From NCBI GenBank assembly GCA_021805955.1, contig JAJZDO010000659.1, positions 1 through 18,031 on the forward strand: a stretch of 18,031 nt of DNA. Reading direction: 5' to 3'. Under the pieces are notes generated by a model. That model was given only the letters and a program-made list of their open reading frames with translations, searched no databases and was not told the DNA's origin. Shown here one piece after another: positions 7,875-15,864 of the stretch. Position numbers and translations under genes: made by a program. Origin of the DNA: Acidobacteriota bacterium (GTDB taxonomy: Bacteria > Acidobacteriota > Terriglobia > Terriglobales > Acidobacteriaceae). The stretch's first letter is position 1; every line of letters begins with the position of its first letter.

Positions 7875-7913
7875 CAAAGAGCAGGTCCGTTTGCGGACCT
7901 GCTCTTTGTTTTT
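7875..7913 (+). terminator. Strong Rho-independent terminator
   Basis: A perfect 15-bp stem (7875-7889 with 7894-7908; left arm CAAAGAGCAGGTCCG) closes a 4-base TTTG loop and is followed by five T (7909-7913). It ends the nadE/DsbA-like transcript. On the other strand the stem is followed by TCTCTTC and sits about 20 bases past the GH92 stop codon, so it may serve both convergent genes. Confidence 0.88.
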
Positions 7914-7929
7914 GCGATGGTGATGGAGA

Positions 7930-10398
7930 TCAACTTTTCACCAGCCCGGATGGAGGCCGGTCCGCCGGGTTGGAAGCCCACTCCTTGTTGGGCTTGCTGC
8001 CCATGTGAAAGTGCAGTTCACCGTCGGCCACAATATCGGCATGGGTAAACCAGGAGCGGGTCAGCTCCTTGCCGTTCAATTGCGCGCTTTGGATGAACAT
8101 GTTTTCCGGCGAGTTATTGTCGGCAATCACAGTGAACGTGGTCCCCTTGTCCGGATTGCGGATTCGGGCCCGATTCACAAGTGGACTGCCGATCACATAC
8201 ACTCCCGAGGCAGCGTTGACAGGATAGAAGCCCAGTGCCGCGAAAACAAACCAGCTCGACAGCTGGCCGCAATCATCGTTGCCGGGGATACCTTCTGGCG
8301 TGTTGTTGTAAAGCGCCGCCGCTTTGCGAACCCACTGCTGTGTCTTCCACGCCGCGCCGGCAAACGGATACAGATAGGGAATATGGTTGCTGGGTTCGTT
8401 GCCCTGGGCGTCCTGCCCTACCATTCCGGTGACGTCTGGCGGAGAGTCGAGCACGTTGGAGGGAGCGGCAAACAGGGCATCCAGCTTGGCGATGAACTGC
8501 TTGTCTCCGCCGTACAGATCGATCAGGCCCTGCACATCCTGCATGACGTTGAAGGTGGCCTGCCAGGCGTCGGATTCGGTGTAATCGTCAAAGGTTTCCT
8601 GGTCTGGGCGGAATGGCTCCCGCCATGCGCCATCTTCCGTCTTGCCGCGCATAAAGCCAGACTTGGGATCAAAGATGTTCTTGTAGTTCTGCGCCAGCTT
8701 ATAAAACATGGCCGCGTCGTCCTGCTTGCCCAGTAACTCGGCCATCGCTCCCACGCACCAGTAGTCGTAGGAGAAATCCATGGTGCGCGACACCGACTGA
8801 TTGTTCGGCCCCGTGGGCACGTATCCATAATGGCGGAACTGTTCCTGCAATTTCCGATTGCCGTTTGCCGTCGCGCCGACGAGGGCCGTGTCCCGCATGG
8901 CGGCGTAGGCGGCCTGCACGTCATAGTCACGGAGTCCCCGCACATAGGCACCGAGGATCATGCCCGCGGAATGGAACCCAGTCATACTCCAGGTTTCATT
9001 TCCCCACAGCGGCCACATCGGCAACGTGTGCTGGTCAAGTTCCCGATAATCGGCCAACAGTGTACGGATGATGTCGTTGGTCCGATGCGGCTGCATCAGC
9101 ATAATGAAAGGAAATTCACCGCGATAAATGTCCCAGATGGAGAGCGCCGTGTATTTGGTAAAGCCGGGGTTCGGATGATTCTGATGATCCTGTCCTCGGT
9201 AGGTTCCATCCACATCGCTATATGTGATTGGCGCGACCAGCCCATGGTATGCGCCGGTATAAAATGTCTGACTCAGCGCGATGTCTGGAAGGTCGGCATC
9301 TAAAACAGCCAAGGCACGGCTCCAGGCCAGCTCTGTCTGGCGAGCCACCGCGTCAAAATCCCAATGCGGAATCTCGGCCATCAGATTTTTTCTCGCTCCG
9401 TCGATGCTGGTGCCGGAGATGCCGACGCGAATTACGAGTGGATTCGATCCAGAGGCATGGCTGAAGATGGCCTTGATGTGTTCGCCTGAGAGTTTATCTC
9501 CAGTCGAGGCAGAGCTTACATTGCCGTCCACCCGGACCTGCACCGAAGAGGCCGGGTGCGAAAACTCCATGACAAAATAGAGCTGCTTGTCCTTCGCCCA
9601 CCCGTGGGTCGAGCGGATGCCGCTAATGCGCGAAGCGCTCTCAATGTTCAGTTCCGCATGGTAGATCTTGCTGCCCACGCTGTGGACCAGGTCCACGATG
9701 ACTCCCTGGCGCGTCTGGGCCGGCAACGTGGGATAACGATACCGATGCATGCCGCAGCGCGTTGTCGCGGTCAGTTCCGCTTGTACATCGGGTGTGTCGA
9801 GGTGTACGCCGTAATAACCTGCGCGGACGTGTTCCTGCCGGTGGGAGAAGAATGAGCGATAGCCTGGTTCCGATCCGCTGAAAACCCAGCCCGAGTTCAA
9901 TCCAAGGGCTTCGATCTGTCCCTGACTCTCATCTCCCGGAATGCCCGCTTCCCAGCCCCAGTTTCGTCCTTCGACCACCGGCATTACCAGAACGTCTCCC
10001 AGTTCTCCCCCGCCGGTCCCCTGAACGTGGGTATGGCTGAACCCCTGGATGACATTATCGGGGTAGTGATAGCCCGAACAATGATTCCACCGATATACGT
10101 CCCACTTTTCATTCCACATTGGCTCCGGCGGCCCGCTGGAATCCGGACTCAGTTGCACCAATCCAAATGGCGCCACGGCTCCGGGAAACATATGCCCGCG
10201 CCATCCGGTGCCAATGATTGGCAGCACATCATGGGCGGGATCCCGGCCGGATGCTTTCCGCCCTGGCGGCATCGTTTGTGCGACCGCAAGATCGCTTGCC
10301 TCGATGATGCCGCAGGCTGGTATCACTGAACCCACGGCAGCCGCTGCGCTTGCTTTCAAGAAATCGCGTCTTTGTAACTTCAACAGTTCTCGATACAT
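7930..10398 (-). CDS. GH92 alpha-mannosidase, Tat-exported
   Basis: This is a glycoside hydrolase of family 92, calcium-dependent exo-alpha-mannosidases (mostly alpha-1,2) that trim mannose from glycans. A twin-arginine signal is clear at the N-terminus: RRDFLKAS (residues 10-17) followed by an Ala-rich hydrophobic stretch. It runs into IPAC with Cys29, which could act as a lipobox, so the enzyme may be a Tat-exported lipoprotein. The N-terminal beta-sandwich starts with IGTGWRGHMFPGAVAPFG. The catalytic (alpha/alpha)6 domain shows SIWDIYRGEFP, HSAGMILGAYVRG and the diagnostic GNDDCGQLSSWFVF (706-719), followed by ALGFYP and YVIGSP. The 822-residue length is normal. ATG 10398 is preceded by GAGGA at a proper distance. 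No other glycan-degradation gene is adjacent. Family membership is very secure; linkage specificity is not. Confidence 0.95.
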   Translation of the reverse strand: MYRELLKLQRRDFLKASAAAAVGSVIPACGIIEASDLAVAQTMPPGRKASGRDPAHDVLPIIGTGWRGHMFPGAVAPFGLVQLSPDSSGPPEPMWNEKWDVYRWNHCSGYHYPDNVIQGFSHTHVQGTGGGELGDVLVMPVVEGRNWGWEAGIPGDESQGQIEALGLNSGWVFSGSEPGYRSFFSHRQEHVRAGYYGVHLDTPDVQAELTATTRCGMHRYRYPTLPAQTRQGVIVDLVHSVGSKIYHAELNIESASRISGIRSTHGWAKDKQLYFVMEFSHPASSVQVRVDGNVSSASTGDKLSGEHIKAIFSHASGSNPLVIRVGISGTSIDGARKNLMAEIPHWDFDAVARQTELAWSRALAVLDADLPDIALSQTFYTGAYHGLVAPITYSDVDGTYRGQDHQNHPNPGFTKYTALSIWDIYRGEFPFIMLMQPHRTNDIIRTLLADYRELDQHTLPMWPLWGNETWSMTGFHSAGMILGAYVRGLRDYDVQAAYAAMRDTALVGATANGNRKLQEQFRHYGYVPTGPNNQSVSRTMDFSYDYWCVGAMAELLGKQDDAAMFYKLAQNYKNIFDPKSGFMRGKTEDGAWREPFRPDQETFDDYTESDAWQATFNVMQDVQGLIDLYGGDKQFIAKLDALFAAPSNVLDSPPDVTGMVGQDAQGNEPSNHIPYLYPFAGAAWKTQQWVRKAAALYNNTPEGIPGNDDCGQLSSWFVFAALGFYPVNAASGVYVIGSPLVNRARIRNPDKGTTFTVIADNNSPENMFIQSAQLNGKELTRSWFTHADIVADGELHFHMGSKPNKEWASNPADRPPSGLVKS

Positions 10399-10418
10399 TC
10401 CAAAATTCCTCAGGTCAA

Positions 10419-10424
10419 ATTATA
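10419..10424 (-). promoter_or_regulatory. Candidate -10 box for the GH92 gene
   Basis: A perfect TATAAT lies on the minus strand about 20 bases before the GH92 ATG. No good -35 element is found at 17 bases, so an activator or alternative sigma factor would be needed if it is used. The expected leader would be only about 14 bases and would just contain the GAGGA ribosome site. Confidence 0.25.
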
Positions 10425-10526
10425 GGTCCATGATTACTGCCCCAGACCTCGGAGGCATCGTTAGCGCTCTGGATTCAGCGCGGTCTCTGGTCGCTCAGGG
10501 TTGACGACGAGATATCGAGGAACGCA

Positions 10527-10563
10527 GAAAACCCATCCTGAGAGGTTCTGAGGATGGGTTTTC
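10527..10563 (-). terminator. Terminator hairpin of the zinc-ribbon gene
   Basis: A perfect 13-bp stem, GAAAACCCATCCT (10527-10539) pairing with 10551-10563, surrounds an 11-base loop. On the minus strand it lies about 40 bases after the stop of the small zinc-ribbon gene and its descending arm ends in TTTTC. It separates that gene from GH92. Confidence 0.65.
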
Positions 10564-10604
10564 GGTTGTGCTGGATCTATTTGATAGAAAAAGCGACGAT
10601 TTTC

Positions 10605-10784
10605 TTACAGCTTTTCGTGAAACTCGCAAACAGAGCAGGAAATATACACGCCGCCCGGCACACCGCGCTCGCGGTCCTTCACGCGTTTCACAATCCGGGT
10701 CGGTTTTGAGCACTTGGGGCAATCCGTGCTCTTAGTGGTATCCATTTCCTTTTTACGGTCGCCCGTTTTCGCAATCTTGGCCAT
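10605..10784 (-). CDS. Small zinc-ribbon protein of unknown function
   Basis: This is a 59-residue basic protein with two CxxC pairs, CPKC and CSVC, about 28 residues apart, separated by a Lys/Arg-rich stretch (RIVKRVKDRERG). The spacing and composition fit a zinc ribbon that may bind nucleic acid or a protein partner, but I cannot name a function. ATG 10784 is preferred over the longer frame reaching 10841 because AGGGA lies a few bases upstream and the extra 19 residues look unlike a protein start. It is transcribed alone, ending in the hairpin at 10527-10563, and its upstream neighbour on the same strand (the CPBP gene) is 240 bases away. Confidence 0.75.
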   Translation of the reverse strand: MAKIAKTGDRKKEMDTTKSTDCPKCSKPTRIVKRVKDRERGVPGGVYISCSVCEFHEKL

Positions 10785-11024
10785 AAGGTTCCCTGTCTCC
10801 TTCAGCTTGGTGATCCGCCTGACTGAAAACCATCCACTCACTGCTACTCAAACGATTCGCTTCGGCGTGACGCAGAAAGCAAATACGAATGAAAAACAGA
10901 TCGGTGGGAATGTCGGCCCTGAAACGAGCCAGAGCAGTCGCGGATCGCCTACGAGGACTAGTTTACACGAAGTTGTCCGCGCAAACACCCTGGGGAGTGC
11001 GTCCGCTATAGGATTCCACGACTC

Positions 11025-12101
11025 CTAGGGTTGCCGCTTTACGTCACTATTGAATGAGCGGGTGAGCGGAATTGACGAAGCCTCGTCTGTTGAATTCTGT
11101 GGTGCAGGACTCGTTGCCATACTTAACGGGGCAATCTGAACCAGGCCGGTTGTTGGTGTGTTCTGTGCTGGCGCGGAGGCGGCCGGAGGCGGCGGAGCAG
11201 GATGCATGGGATGGCTAAGATCGACGGGGATTCCAGCGGGCTTCAGTTCCGGCTGACTATATTTCCAAGCCAAGTCGCGGGTCATCCAGATCAGGATGTA
11301 GAGTCCAGCCCACAACACGACGAGGGTCACCATGCTGGCTTCCGGCCCGTACTCGCCGCCCGTTAACCAGATGGGTCCATCGACGTAGGTGTGGATCACG
11401 CTCGACGCTTGACGGCTGCCAGCGAGCGGTTGGCCGAAAAGGACGGCGATACTCGCGACCCAGGCGAAATGCAATCCCCAACTTAGCCAGAGGGCATGGG
11501 TTCGCAGATAAGCGACAGAAAGCACAACCGCTGCCAATGCGCTTGCCCATACGGCAGTCGGCGTTGTGCCGGGTACCTTCCAACACAGCACGCCAAAGAA
11601 TATTCCGGAAAGAATGGTGGCGGTGAATGGGCCCGTGGTTTCGATCAGCTTTTGAAAAGGATATCCGCGGAATGCGATCTCGCCTGCCAGCGCGCCAGCG
11701 GCCAGCGCCAGCATTTGCAGAACCAGGAGTTGCCAGGCGTGAAATGAGGCCCAAAGTTGCACATAAAAAGTGCCGGCCAGCGCAGAGACGAGGATCACTA
11801 CGGTGACCATGCCCCAACCCAATGCGGCACCCATCGCAAACTCACGGACATCTCCTGGCCGGCGAGCAAGTCCCATAGCCCGGAGCGGCTCAGGCTTGCG
11901 ATCCCAGGCCATTTCCATATACCCGAAGCCGACGATCAGCATGAAAATCGCAAACAAATTTCGAATCAGAGGAAAGGCTGCGTCTCGGCTAAAACCGCGG
12001 GCAGCGATACGGGACAGATAATAGGCAATGGCGATCCACGCGACTCCCAGAAGAAAACGGAAAAAGGCGCGCCCGCGTCCTGGACCGCGAAGCAAGCTCA
12101 T
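11025..12101 (-). CDS. CPBP-family membrane protein, probable pseudo-protease
   Basis: This multi-pass membrane protein is related to CAAX prenyl proteases and bacteriocin-processing enzymes (CPBP/Abi/Rce1). Eight or so hydrophobic segments are seen, from about residue 12 to 280. The family motifs can be located but are altered. EExxxR reads GEIAFR (140-145), keeping the second Glu (141) and Arg145. The FGLLH motif reads FGVLC with Cys173 where the metal-binding His is expected. HxxxN/D reads HFAWV with His211 kept but Val215 in place of Asn/Asp. About 70 residues after the last membrane helix are Pro/Ala/Ser/Thr-rich and of low complexity, probably a disordered tail. ATG 12101 is chosen because GGAG lies about 8 bases upstream; an extended frame reaching 12134 has no ribosome site. 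Its gene lies downstream of accA on the same strand, 149 bases away. The loss of ligands suggests a non-proteolytic role. Confidence 0.85.
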   Translation of the reverse strand: MSLLRGPGRGRAFFRFLLGVAWIAIAYYLSRIAARGFSRDAAFPLIRNLFAIFMLIVGFGYMEMAWDRKPEPLRAMGLARRPGDVREFAMGAALGWGMVTVVILVSALAGTFYVQLWASFHAWQLLVLQMLALAAGALAGEIAFRGYPFQKLIETTGPFTATILSGIFFGVLCWKVPGTTPTAVWASALAAVVLSVAYLRTHALWLSWGLHFAWVASIAVLFGQPLAGSRQASSVIHTYVDGPIWLTGGEYGPEASMVTLVVLWAGLYILIWMTRDLAWKYSQPELKPAGIPVDLSHPMHPAPPPPAASAPAQNTPTTGLVQIAPLSMATSPAPQNSTDEASSIPLTRSFNSDVKRQP

Positions 12102-12184
12102 AGAGTCACTCCGCTGCACGAAATCAACCAACAATGCCAGGAGGAATCTTTGCTGCTTCGTCCGTGCGCCCCGAGACCTGGTTC

Positions 12185-12203
12185 AAGGGCGGGTCTCGCC
12201 CTT
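12185..12203 (-). other. Small hairpin between accA and the CPBP gene
   Basis: AAGGGCG (12185-12191) and CGCCCTT (12197-12203) form a 7-bp GC-rich stem with a 5-base loop. There is no T-run on the minus strand, so it is at best an attenuating or transcript-end hairpin. Confidence 0.25.
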
Positions 12204-12250
12204 CCCATCACGGTCTGCGTCGTGTTTATGAGACCGCTTCTGAACACCGT

Positions 12251-13105
12251 TTATCCTTCGGTATAAAATCGCGCCATGTTGCGGAATTTGGAGATCCGAT
12301 TGCGCACCAGCTCGTCGGTCGAAAGCAGTTTCACTTGACTCAACTGGAGTTGAAGCGCGTCGTCCAGCAGCCTGGCTGCCTGCTCCGGGTCATTCTGCGC
12401 GCCGCCTGGGGGCTCGGGCACGATAACGTCGATACAGCCTAACCGTAAGACGTTTTCGGAGTTGGTTCGCAATGCCTCGGCCGCCAACGCGCGTTTACTG
12501 GCGTCGCGCCACATGATGGAAGCGCAGGCTTCGGGCGAAATCACCGAATATACTGCGTTCTCGAGCATCAGCACGCGATCAGCAACGGCCAATGCCAGCG
12601 CTCCGCCCGATCCGCCTTCGCCGGTGATTGTGGCAAGAATGGGAACACGCAGACGGGCCATCTCTCGCAGGTTACGGGCAATGGCTTCCGCTTGTCCTCG
12701 CTCTTCCGCGCCCAATCCTGGATTTGCACCGATCAAATCGATGAAGGTAAACACTGGACGGCCAAATTTCTCGGCGAGCTTCATGGCCCGAAGAGCCTTG
12801 CGGTAGCCCTCAGGATTGGGCATGCCGAAATTGCGCTGGACCTTCTCCTTGGTGGTGCGGCCCTTGACGTTGGCGATTATCAGAACCTGCTCACCATGAA
12901 AACGGGCCATGCCGCAAGCCATTGCAAGATCGTCGCCAAAGGCGCGATCGCCGTGAATCTCGCTAAAGTCAGTAAATAACGACTCGATAAATTCCATCGG
13001 ATAAGGACGCTTCGGATGCCGCGCCAACTCCGTCTTCTGCCATGCCACACTCAGGGTTTCGGCTGGCGTTTCTGTCGGGTTGTCTGCTAAGTTCTCTGCC
13101 GTCAT
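12251..13105 (-). CDS. accA: Acetyl-CoA carboxylase carboxyltransferase subunit alpha
   Basis: This is the alpha subunit of the carboxyltransferase half of acetyl-CoA carboxylase. With AccD it moves the carboxyl group from biotin to acetyl-CoA to give malonyl-CoA, the first committed step of fatty acid synthesis. Recognisable stretches are LARHPKRPYPMEFI (28-41), HGDRAFGDD, KGRTTKEKVQRNFGMPNPEGYRKA, the core GLGAEERGQAEAIARN (130-145), the oxyanion-forming GEGGSGGALAL (162-172) and SVISPEACASI. At 284 residues it is shorter than the 319-residue E. coli protein because the N-terminal helical region is missing. An in-frame TAG 15 bases upstream of ATG 13105 rules out a longer start. The usual GAYPG reads GANPG (126-130). 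No Shine-Dalgarno sequence precedes the ATG. AccD is not in the window. Confidence 0.96.
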   Translation of the reverse strand: MTAENLADNPTETPAETLSVAWQKTELARHPKRPYPMEFIESLFTDFSEIHGDRAFGDDLAMACGMARFHGEQVLIIANVKGRTTKEKVQRNFGMPNPEGYRKALRAMKLAEKFGRPVFTFIDLIGANPGLGAEERGQAEAIARNLREMARLRVPILATITGEGGSGGALALAVADRVLMLENAVYSVISPEACASIMWRDASKRALAAEALRTNSENVLRLGCIDVIVPEPPGGAQNDPEQAARLLDDALQLQLSQVKLLSTDELVRNRISKFRNMARFYTEG

Positions 13106-13416
13106 GGTAGAACTTCGATTCTAGTGGCCTGAAGCGTCTCGCACAACTGTGAGGATTGAATCCAAAATCCCGATGTAGCGGGAGTCGAGTCTGGACGGCC
13201 ACAATATTTTTCATTTCAACTCCTGCAAAGAATGTCCGCAGTCAAGTTATTTCCGCGCAACTTGCGATCCCTATGGGAGAAATTCCGTCCGCTCCCGACC
13301 ATTTTGCCGCGCATGTCTATGGAAATGATTGGCACGGAACAGCTTAAAGCGCCCAGTGTGAATCCTATAGGTGCAGCAAGTCTTCCGTGTATCGTAAAGT
13401 CGGAAGGAAACGCCAC
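13106..13416. other. Divergent intergenic region between accA and the VTT gene
   Basis: About 310 bases separate the two divergent genes. It carries the candidate accA promoter (13118-13146) and a ribosome site GGAAGGAAA for the rightward gene. Open frames crossing it have no family resemblance and overlap the start of the VTT gene in other frames. I see no RNA gene or repeat here. Confidence 0.5.
13118..13146 (-). promoter_or_regulatory. Candidate accA promoter giving a near-leaderless message
   Basis: On the minus strand TTGTGC (13141-13146) and TAGAAT (13118-13123, 5/6 match to TATAAT) are 17 bases apart. Transcription would begin near 13111, leaving about 6 bases before the accA ATG. This fits the absence of any ribosome-binding sequence there. 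Confidence 0.38.
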
Positions 13417-14058
13417 ATGGCGCACGCTTTTCGTCCCTTTCTTCATTTTCTCTTTCAGCTTGGATATTTTGGCCCGTTCGTTCTGGGGATCCTGGATTCG
13501 TCGTTCCTGGTGCTTCCATTTGGAAACGATCTGCTAGTAGTGGGACTGATCGCGCATCATCATGCCGGGTTTTTCTGGTATGTTCTGTCAGCCGCGTGCG
13601 GGTCTACTGTGGGAGTCCTGTTGTTGGCCAGCCTGGCGCGGAAATTCGGCGAGGAAGGGATCCGGAAAGTAGCGGGTAAGAAACTGTTCGACAGACTCAA
13701 GAAGGACATCGGCGACCGTTCCGGCGTTGCCGTCGCCATCGGATGTCTTGCTCCTCCGCCGTTTCCGTTCACCATGGCGATTGCTGCCTCGAGCGCGCTG
13801 GGGTATTCCTTGTGGCGAGTGGCGGGGATCAATTTTGTCTCTCGGGCAGTCCGATTTTCCGTGCTTGGGTTACTGGCGATCAAGTTCGGCACAGTCATTT
13901 TGAGGATAGGGAAGTCCCCGGCATTCGTTTGGAGTGTGATTGCGTTCATCGCCCTGTGCCTGATCGCCAGCGCGTTTTCTATTTGGCACTGGGTTCGGTC
14001 GACACGTCCGGAGAAGCAACATGCGAACGCGCGGCAACTGGCAGGCAAACGAAGATGA
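13417..14058 (+). CDS. VTT (DedA/YqaA-like) membrane protein
   Basis: This is a 213-residue integral membrane protein of the VTT/SNARE-associated superfamily (DedA, YqaA, TMEM41 relatives), whose better-known members move or scramble lipids in the cytoplasmic membrane. Visible features are an N-terminal hydrophobic region with LDSSFLVLPFGNDLLVVGL, a Gly-rich re-entrant stretch (SAACGSTVGVLLL) followed by an amphipathic charged region (KKLFDRLKKDIGDRSG), then GCLAPPPFPFTMAIAASSALGYS, where the Pro/Ala-rich half-helix matches the family, and a final membrane helix before a basic C-terminal tail. ATG 13417 is chosen because GGAAGGAAA lies about 8 bases before it; a GTG 30 bases upstream is possible but has no such site. 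It converges on the SDR gene with 38 bases between the stops. Its substrate is unknown. Confidence 0.82.
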   Translation: MAHAFRPFLHFLFQLGYFGPFVLGILDSSFLVLPFGNDLLVVGLIAHHHAGFFWYVLSAACGSTVGVLLLASLARKFGEEGIRKVAGKKLFDRLKKDIGDRSGVAVAIGCLAPPPFPFTMAIAASSALGYSLWRVAGINFVSRAVRFSVLGLLAIKFGTVILRIGKSPAFVWSVIAFIALCLIASAFSIWHWVRSTRPEKQHANARQLAGKRR

Positions 14059-14096
14059 GCCAACTGGGCGCGATGCTCGGACGATGGTCATCGCAA

Positions 14097-14882
14097 TTAC
14101 TGATTCACGGCGCTGGACAAGAATCCACCGTCCACGACAAGAATCTCGCCGGTGACAAAGGAAGCTGCGTCGGAGGCGAGGTAAATGGCCGCACCCACCA
14201 ACTCCTCCACCTTGCCGAATCGTCCCATGGGAGTTCGCAGCAGCAATTCCTTCCCGCGGCCGGAGCTATCGAGCAATTCGGTATTCAGCGCGGTTCGAAA
14301 AACTCCGGGAGCAATCGCATTGACTGTCACGCCGTAGCGCGCCCATTCAATGGCGAGGGATTTTGTCAGCGACGCTACCGCCGCCTTGCTGGCGGAATAG
14401 GCGGCGACTTCGTAAAAGGCCACAAAGCTGGTGAGAGAGGCGATATTGATGATGCGGCCGTAGCCGCGCGCAACCATGTGCCGGCCAAACACCTGACAGG
14501 AGCGAAGGGTGCCCGTCAGGTTCGTGTCGAGAATGTTCTGCCACAGGGCTTCCTCCATATCGAGGGTCGGAACTCGCTGCGTAATTCCTGCGCAGTTCAC
14601 GAGGATATCCACCTCGCCGAGCGCGGATATTGTTTTTTCTAAAACTTTTTCCAGAGAGCGGCGATCGCTTACGTCGGAGGTGAGAGCAAGCGAACGTCGC
14701 CCGAAAGATTCAATCTGGGCCGCGATTTCGCTCACATGGTCTGCGCGGCGGGAAGTGGCCACCACATCGGCCCCAGCCTCGGCAAGCCCCAGCGCGAGCG
14801 CCCTGCCAATCCCCGAAGTTCCTCCAACCACCACGGCAACTTTGCCTGTGACATCCAATCCTTTGATTCCGTCGCTCGCCAT
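14097..14882 (-). CDS. SDR-family dehydrogenase (gluconate 5-dehydrogenase/KduD-like)
   Basis: This is a classical short-chain dehydrogenase/reductase of 261 residues using NAD(P)H. The cofactor motif is GGTSGIGR (20-27), followed by NCAG (96-99, where most SDRs have NNAG), catalytic Ser149 in NIASLTS, Tyr162 and Lys166 in YSASK, and NAIAPGVF (188-195). The C-terminal LASDAASFVTGEILVVDGG is typical. The overall pattern (GKVAVVVGG, RHMVARGYGRIINIAS, RTPMGRFG) resembles gluconate 5-dehydrogenases and KduD-type sugar-acid dehydrogenases, but SDR substrates cannot be fixed from sequence. ATG 14882 is chosen because AGGA lies a few bases upstream; the extended frame to 14990 would overlap the FNT gene's end. 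It follows the FNT gene on the same strand with a gap of about 55 bases, so the two are probably co-transcribed. The nearby uxaC gives weak support for sugar-acid metabolism. Confidence 0.88.
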   Translation of the reverse strand: MASDGIKGLDVTGKVAVVVGGTSGIGRALALGLAEAGADVVATSRRADHVSEIAAQIESFGRRSLALTSDVSDRRSLEKVLEKTISALGEVDILVNCAGITQRVPTLDMEEALWQNILDTNLTGTLRSCQVFGRHMVARGYGRIINIASLTSFVAFYEVAAYSASKAAVASLTKSLAIEWARYGVTVNAIAPGVFRTALNTELLDSSGRGKELLLRTPMGRFGKVEELVGAAIYLASDAASFVTGEILVVDGGFLSSAVNQ

Positions 14883-14937
14883 TCGAATCCTATGTCTCCC
14901 GCAACAGAATATCGTCTTCGGCGGAACAATTCCCGAA

Positions 14938-15864
14938 TCATCCGCGTGGAAAGCCGTGACCTTCGTCCTCGCCGCCCTTGACTTGGCCATATTCCAGCAG
15001 GGTGACGATCAAAACGCCTCCGGTAATGTTGCCAAGAACCGCCGGCAACAGCCATGCAAAATACTGCAACGTCGCGACACGATGGTCGAGAACAGCAGCG
15101 AGAATCTCGCCGCTACTGGCGATGCAGTGCGCGAAGTGGCCAAGTCCCACCAAAAATGTGAGCAGCCAAATCAGCATGACTGATCCGGTAATCGAGTGAC
15201 TTCCGCTGACCAGCCATGCCACCAGGGCAATGATCCATCCGCCAATGACCCCACTCCAAAAAATGTGAGCGCCGGGTTCGTTTGCGGCTTGTAGGCCCAG
15301 TTCTACCATGGCGCTCACGAACTCCGTCCGGAGGGCCCCGGTTCGCACCGCCAGGATGGAGAACAGAAACGCTCCTAGCAGATTGCTGGGCAGCACAATG
15401 GCCCACAGGCGCAGCGTTGTCCAAACATGCCGACGCTCCGCAAACATCAAGGCAACGGGGTACAGCGTGTTTTCAGTAAATAACTGTGCTCTACCGACGA
15501 TGACAGCAATAAAACCCATGGGATAGAAGAGTTGCGCGATGAACCTGGAGGTTGTGCTGGCCCCAAGTGTCCCCATGACGATGGAAACGCTAAGCGCGGT
15601 AAGACCCATCGTAATTCCGCCTGCCAAGCCGGAGATGGCGAGCGCGATGGCCGTGCGATCCAGTTCATGCCGCGCGTTGCGCGAGACCTGCTCATAAATT
15701 TCTTCCGCAGTGGGCCGGTCGAGATTGAGCTGCGCTGCCTCGGGTGGCGGTTCCGGAGGAGGCTCGGGGCGGGTTTTCTTACGCAATTTACTAAAAGGCA
15801 CGTTGGCTCCGATTGGTTGTGCGTGGAAGCTACGCCGATATCCAGGAACGTTCGATTCACCCAT
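14938..15864 (-). CDS. Formate/nitrite transporter family protein (YfdC-like)
   Basis: This is a pentameric inner-membrane channel of the FNT family, which conducts small monovalent anions such as formate, nitrite or hydrosulfide. A soluble N-terminal region of about 70 residues contains a proline-glutamate repeat (PEPPPEPPPE) and the helix TAEEIYEQVSRNARHEL, followed by six membrane helices starting at about residue 72. The FTGN-type loop reads QLFTENTLYP, the form found in E. coli YfdC rather than FocA/NirC, and the pore histidine is kept in FAHCIASS (FocA: FEHCIANM). Its 308-residue length is close to YfdC. The start at 15864 has no clear ribosome site; GTG 15801, with GGAG 5 bases upstream, is a real alternative and would shorten the N-terminus by 21 residues. 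It is divergent from uxaC and leads into the SDR gene. The transported ion is unknown. Confidence 0.88.
   Translation of the reverse strand: MGESNVPGYRRSFHAQPIGANVPFSKLRKKTRPEPPPEPPPEAAQLNLDRPTAEEIYEQVSRNARHELDRTAIALAISGLAGGITMGLTALSVSIVMGTLGASTTSRFIAQLFYPMGFIAVIVGRAQLFTENTLYPVALMFAERRHVWTTLRLWAIVLPSNLLGAFLFSILAVRTGALRTEFVSAMVELGLQAANEPGAHIFWSGVIGGWIIALVAWLVSGSHSITGSVMLIWLLTFLVGLGHFAHCIASSGEILAAVLDHRVATLQYFAWLLPAVLGNITGGVLIVTLLEYGQVKGGEDEGHGFPRG

Noticed and set aside
11757..12266. A 169-codon plus-strand frame opposite the CPBP gene
   Set aside because: Its shape is explained by the codon bias of the CPBP gene on the other strand, and no motif is visible.
13232..13537. A 101-codon plus-strand frame across the VTT gene start
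   Set aside because: It overlaps the well-supported VTT gene in another frame, and its product lacks any domain.
14883..14990. A 36-residue N-terminal extension of the SDR protein
   Set aside because: It would overlap the end of the FNT gene, and the family N-terminus and an AGGA site fit ATG 14882.
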